Source: Phoronis australis (lineage: Eukaryota; Phoronida; Phoronidae). From it: DNA of 28,628 bases. Position numbers and translations under genes: made by a program. Below the pieces are notes generated by a model that saw only the letters and a program-made list of their open reading frames with translations, did not search any database and was not told where the DNA came from. The stretch covers positions 129,946 through 158,573 of the forward strand of contig NMRA01000768.1 of the NCBI GenBank assembly GCA_002633005.1, given 5' to 3'. Of this stretch, positions 1 to 28,628 are shown one piece after another (position 1 is the first letter of the stretch; the number at the start of each line of letters is the position of its first letter).

Positions 1-164
1 TAATATTGAGATGTGCTATTACACAATTAATTGAGAAAGTATAATATTGAGATGTGCTATTACACAATTAATTGAGAAAGTATAATATTGAGATGTGCTA
101 TTACACAATTAATTGAGAAAGTATAATATTGAGATGTGCTATTACACAATTAATTGAGGAAGTA
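1..164. repeat. Tandem repeat, 41-bp unit, four copies
   Basis: Four head-to-tail copies of a 41-bp AT-rich unit start at 1, 42, 83 and 124. The first three are identical; the fourth has one A-to-G change near its end (ttgagga for ttgagaa). The array begins at the first base of the window, so it probably continues to the left. After 164 the sequence starts like a fifth copy (taatat) and then diverges. It has the look of a minisatellite, with no coding potential. Confidence 0.95.
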
Positions 165-1124
165 TAATATGCATATGGAAATGCCCCCACAAAGAGTTTT
201 GCTGTTTTAGGTTATCCTATAGTAATCTGTTTATCACGGCATTGTGATAGCACACCGGCGTCAAAAAGTCAAAGGTCTTGGGATAGTAGAATTCTTCTAG
301 TGGATGGAATTCGCAAATAACAAAAGTGTAGGATGCCATGTGGATTTGCAACAAGTACGCTTGCTTATAAATAAGTGCCCTAACAACTGAAAGAGAGTAA
401 CGCACTTCGAACGAAATTCGCGTTTAGTTGTATTGACAAAATTCTCTGATTAGGTGATTAAAAACATACAATGGAAAATTCAAAATTAGGGTAACTCATT
501 TTGGGTCCACTAAGCAAATTCAACGTGCTAATTTGCTATCTTTGAATAACCACCCCTCATCCTTTCTAGTTTCCAGATAGCATTCATCTAAAATCTATTT
601 TGCGTTGGAAAAAGGCTGAAGAATACTATTAGCATCTTATTAATTCGCTCGTGATTTCCTTCTTAGTTTAAAACGTGCTCTTTTTGTATTCAGAATAGAG
701 CAAAATGTATATCCGATGAATCCCGTCATTGGTCATCTAAAGCACAGAGAATAATTTCTAAGCAAATGTCGCTTGGTATTTTGTGTTTTAGATGGGCGTA
801 GTTTGGGCATCTGAAATGATCCCAGCTAAGATAAATACGGTCGTCATTGTTCTGAAAAAAAAATCAAAAATGCATACAGCTTTGGCGTAGTGATGCAAAA
901 ATTACCAGAAGGGACAGTAGCCGTGGAAGTCGTGATTTAACCGTCAAGCTCATTCAAACTACGCGGCGAAATTACTATGTGATCACCTTTTACATTTTAA
1001 GACCTCATGTCCAGACATCCCACGATATTCCCTTGATATCTATAAGCCATTTTACTTCAGACACAATGAAATCACTGAAAGCCGCTCGATACATGAATAT
1101 TTCAGCACGCTTAGGAACAGGCGA
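165..1124. other. 3' flank of the channel gene, no gene seen
   Basis: This AT-rich stretch lies downstream of the stop codon of the lectin-channel gene and must hold its 3' untranslated region. I see no convincing ORF, RNA gene or transposon end. I did not find a canonical AATAAA or ATTAAA on the minus strand close to the stop, so the poly(A) site cannot be placed. Confidence 0.5.
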
Positions 1125-26533
<25,409 letters not shown>

Positions 26534-28316
26534 TGTGACCCCGATTTCCAACGAATGTTCTTGGCACACAAGCCAGTTAAAAGTTCCAGAACACAAATAG
26601 TGTTAAATAATTTCAACAGCGCGGTACCCTCGTGCGAGCGGGGATTTGGTCATTTACCGTCCTGTTCTCGAAATTCGTTAGTTATCCTTTTCTTCACTGC
26701 TAAAGTGAACATAAAGAGTTGGCACAATCATCACAACGCTGACAAGCACAAAAATGTCTCAAATTTGCAGGCTATTACAAACTTCTGCAATTTTGAGAAA
26801 AAACAGGTTTATATTTTTGATATTTTCCAATTATAAATGCTAGTATAAAAATGTTTACAACTTTAGCAAAATTAAGTTTCTTTTGACGGTATTCGTCATC
26901 GACGTACTTGATGGACGTTGGACAAATCGCCGACGAGAAGTCGTGGAAAATACATATAGATTATTACATGGCGAAGTCGTTATCCCCCGATATCTAGAGC
27001 CCGATTGGATTTTGGAGAATTATCGCCTTTCTCGACTCGCCTCGGCTTTGTAACTACTTTCTATGTCATGACCTTCTAAGAAAAGCCGAGCTATTTTTGT
27101 CAAATAATGCTTATACTCAAAACCAATTGGTAATTTAAACAAAATAGAAATGATTAAATTAAGGTTTAGCAACTATTATAGCTTACTACACATTTTATCA
27201 CGCCAAGCTTCGACCGGGAAAATATCGTCTGCTAAAGCAGGTTACCACTAGTAACTGACTATTGCTCAAGTCAAACGATCCCGACGACTCGATACCCTCA
27301 TTCAAATTGGAGATCGGTGATTTACAAGTGAGAGAACACGAGAGAAAAATTTCACTGAATTAAAATATCGTTTTTATGGAAGTTATGCGTCTTATTTTTC
27401 ATAGCGTATAAATGTCGATGCAATGCCCTTTGCTGAACATGCGATTGTTACGCGTGCTCATATTCGTGGCTAATATTGTGGTATAAAACATAATATTCTT
27501 GCTATGACATCGCACACAGAAATACTATGCATTTCTAGGTCAATGTTGGACCTCGTTGTCTTCAAACTTGATATTCACAGTTTTGCAAATATTGCATTGA
27601 CAACCACCTTGAGCCAGAGTTTAGCAGACAAACTGGCAATTAGGCCTGTAAAAAATATTAAACCCAGCCGCAAAGCGCCTACAGCCGCGCAACGTACCAG
27701 TGACTACTGGCAAATCACACCTGTAACAACCTTCGCCGCCGAGATAATAACTCTTAGGCTGTCTCTTGTGAGCCAATTCATTCATGAATGTTGTTTTGGA
27801 GAAAATACACATCGAATTTTCTGGTCATGCAAAATTTTCTCCACTACAATGGCAATGTGGCCTACATATCTACATGTTTAAATCAACCAAAAACTACGGG
27901 AAATCACGAAAATTGTCTACATGATTATTTCTTAAAAGTGCTTTTGCCATTTGGTGATTGTAAAATCTGAATCAAAATAACAAGCAATACTGCCACGACA
28001 TATTTTGCTAAAACGTTCGCCATTTTCAAGATATATCGCATATCTGATGGTATTTTACATCCATTCCAAAAGAATGTCATTTCTTGTTCAAATTTTACTG
28101 ATTAAATTTGATTCGTGATTAACATGGACGATGGTCGGTTCCTAATTTGGATCTAAGTAGATTGACAAGTTGCTGTCGGAATTCGAAACTACAAGTTTTT
28201 ACTCGAAATATCCATGTTTTAAGTGATATTAAACATGCGACATAAATTGTAGCTTGGGGTCATCAAGTAACAATTGGCACACAAATCCAGGTTCGGTTGG
28301 CTGGGCTAGGGTGAGA
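26534..28316. other. 5' flank of the channel gene, no gene recognised
   Basis: This stretch should contain the promoter and 5' untranslated region of the lectin-channel gene on the minus strand. I cannot place a TATA box or start site with any confidence. A + strand ORF of 125 codons (27504-27881) has no recognisable domain. Confidence 0.45.
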
Positions 28317-28628
28317 GTTAGCGTTAGGGTTAGGGTTGGGGTTAGGGTTAGGGTTATGGTTAGAGTCGTTATTATAAGGCTTTGGGTGAAGGTTAGGTTT
28401 TAGGTTAGGATTAGGGGTAAGGTTGGGAATGGGGTTGGGTTAGAGTTAGATAAAGCGTTAAGCTTAGGGTTAATGTTAGGGTTACGGTTAAGATTAGGAT
28501 TACGGTTAGGGTTAGGGTTAGGTTAGGGTTAGGGTTAAGGTTATGGGTAAACGTTCAGCTTAGGGTGAGGGTTAGGGTTAGGGTTAGGGTTAGCGTTAGG
28601 TTTAGGGATAGGGGTAAATATTTAGCTT
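28317..28628 (+). repeat. Degenerate TTAGGG telomere-like repeat array
   Basis: More than 300 bp of GTTAGG/TTAGGG variants, with runs of perfect TTAGGG broken by TTAGCG, TTACGG, TTATGG and similar. A longer motif, (t)aaa(c)gtt(c/a)agctt, recurs at about 28451, 28547 and 28615, which points to a higher-order unit. The G-rich strand reads toward the right edge of the window, as at a right-hand chromosome end. The degeneracy fits an interstitial or subtelomeric array rather than an active telomere. Confidence 0.9.

Noticed and set aside
1-164. CRISPR-like array
   Set aside because: The 41-bp units are contiguous, with no unique spacers, and the genome is eukaryotic. This is a minisatellite.
26594-26596. 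Earlier start for the channel gene at this in-frame TTG
   Set aside because: It is not an ATG. The first ATG after the in-frame stop at 26603-26605 is at 26533, and it begins a proper signal peptide.
27504-27881. 125-codon + strand ORF, and a cysteine-containing ORF on the other strand (27621-27812)
   Set aside because: Neither shows a known domain, a convincing start context or neighbouring exons. A short gcgcctacagccgc stretch also occurs in the MITE, but it is too short to show homology.

Overview
This is a 28.6 kb piece of animal nuclear DNA, AT-rich, intron-rich and crowded with decayed mobile elements. The ORFs are short, GT-AG introns are plain, several families of metazoan transposons are present, and the right end carries degenerate TTAGGG repeats. 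A marine invertebrate outside the insects (mollusc, brachiopod, echinoderm, hemichordate or amphioxus-like) fits best. I cannot place it more closely.

One protein-coding gene dominates the window. It lies on the minus strand from an ATG at 26533 to a stop at 1125. I traced eleven coding exons. Every junction uses GT-AG, every intron phase matches, and the total is 1,923 nt with an open frame of 640 codons. The predicted protein has a signal peptide, then a complete F-type lectin (fucolectin/tachylectin-4/pentraxin-1, FTP) domain, then a complete Cys-loop pentameric ligand-gated ion channel: extracellular domain with a perfect Cys-loop signature, M1, M2, M3, a short cytoplasmic loop and M4. 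A glycan-binding domain built onto the extracellular end of a neurotransmitter-receptor-type channel is the notable content of this window. The lectin keeps all six structural cysteines and the Arg-x-Asp-x4-Arg half of the fucose site, but has Gln where the motif has His. The pore has an acidic -1' residue and Glu 20', which suggest cation selectivity, and an unusual Phe at 6'. The aromatic box and the vicinal-cysteine loop C of acetylcholine receptors are absent.

Layout from left to right: 41-bp tandem repeats (1-164); exons 11, 10 and 9 (1125-2475); intron 8 with a wrecked Ty3/gypsy retrotransposon (about 2980-6062); exon 8 (M1) and exon 7 (Cys-loop); intron 6 with a 1.1 kb THAP-domain transposon flanked by TTAA; exons 6 and 5; the 9.2 kb intron 4; exons 4, 3, 2 and 1; a 5' flank without recognisable genes; and degenerate telomere-like repeats (28317-28628). 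Intron 4 holds a (CA)50 tract, two hAT-type MITEs with perfect 8-bp target duplications, a broken endonuclease-bearing non-LTR retrotransposon, and a second THAP/TTAA (Kolobok-like) transposon with long inverted repeats into which one of the MITEs has inserted.

The mobile elements are all in introns or flanks, and none interrupts an exon. The channel gene therefore looks intact and presumably functional, while the transposons are non-autonomous or dead. All family assignments come from reading motifs by eye; no database search was run.
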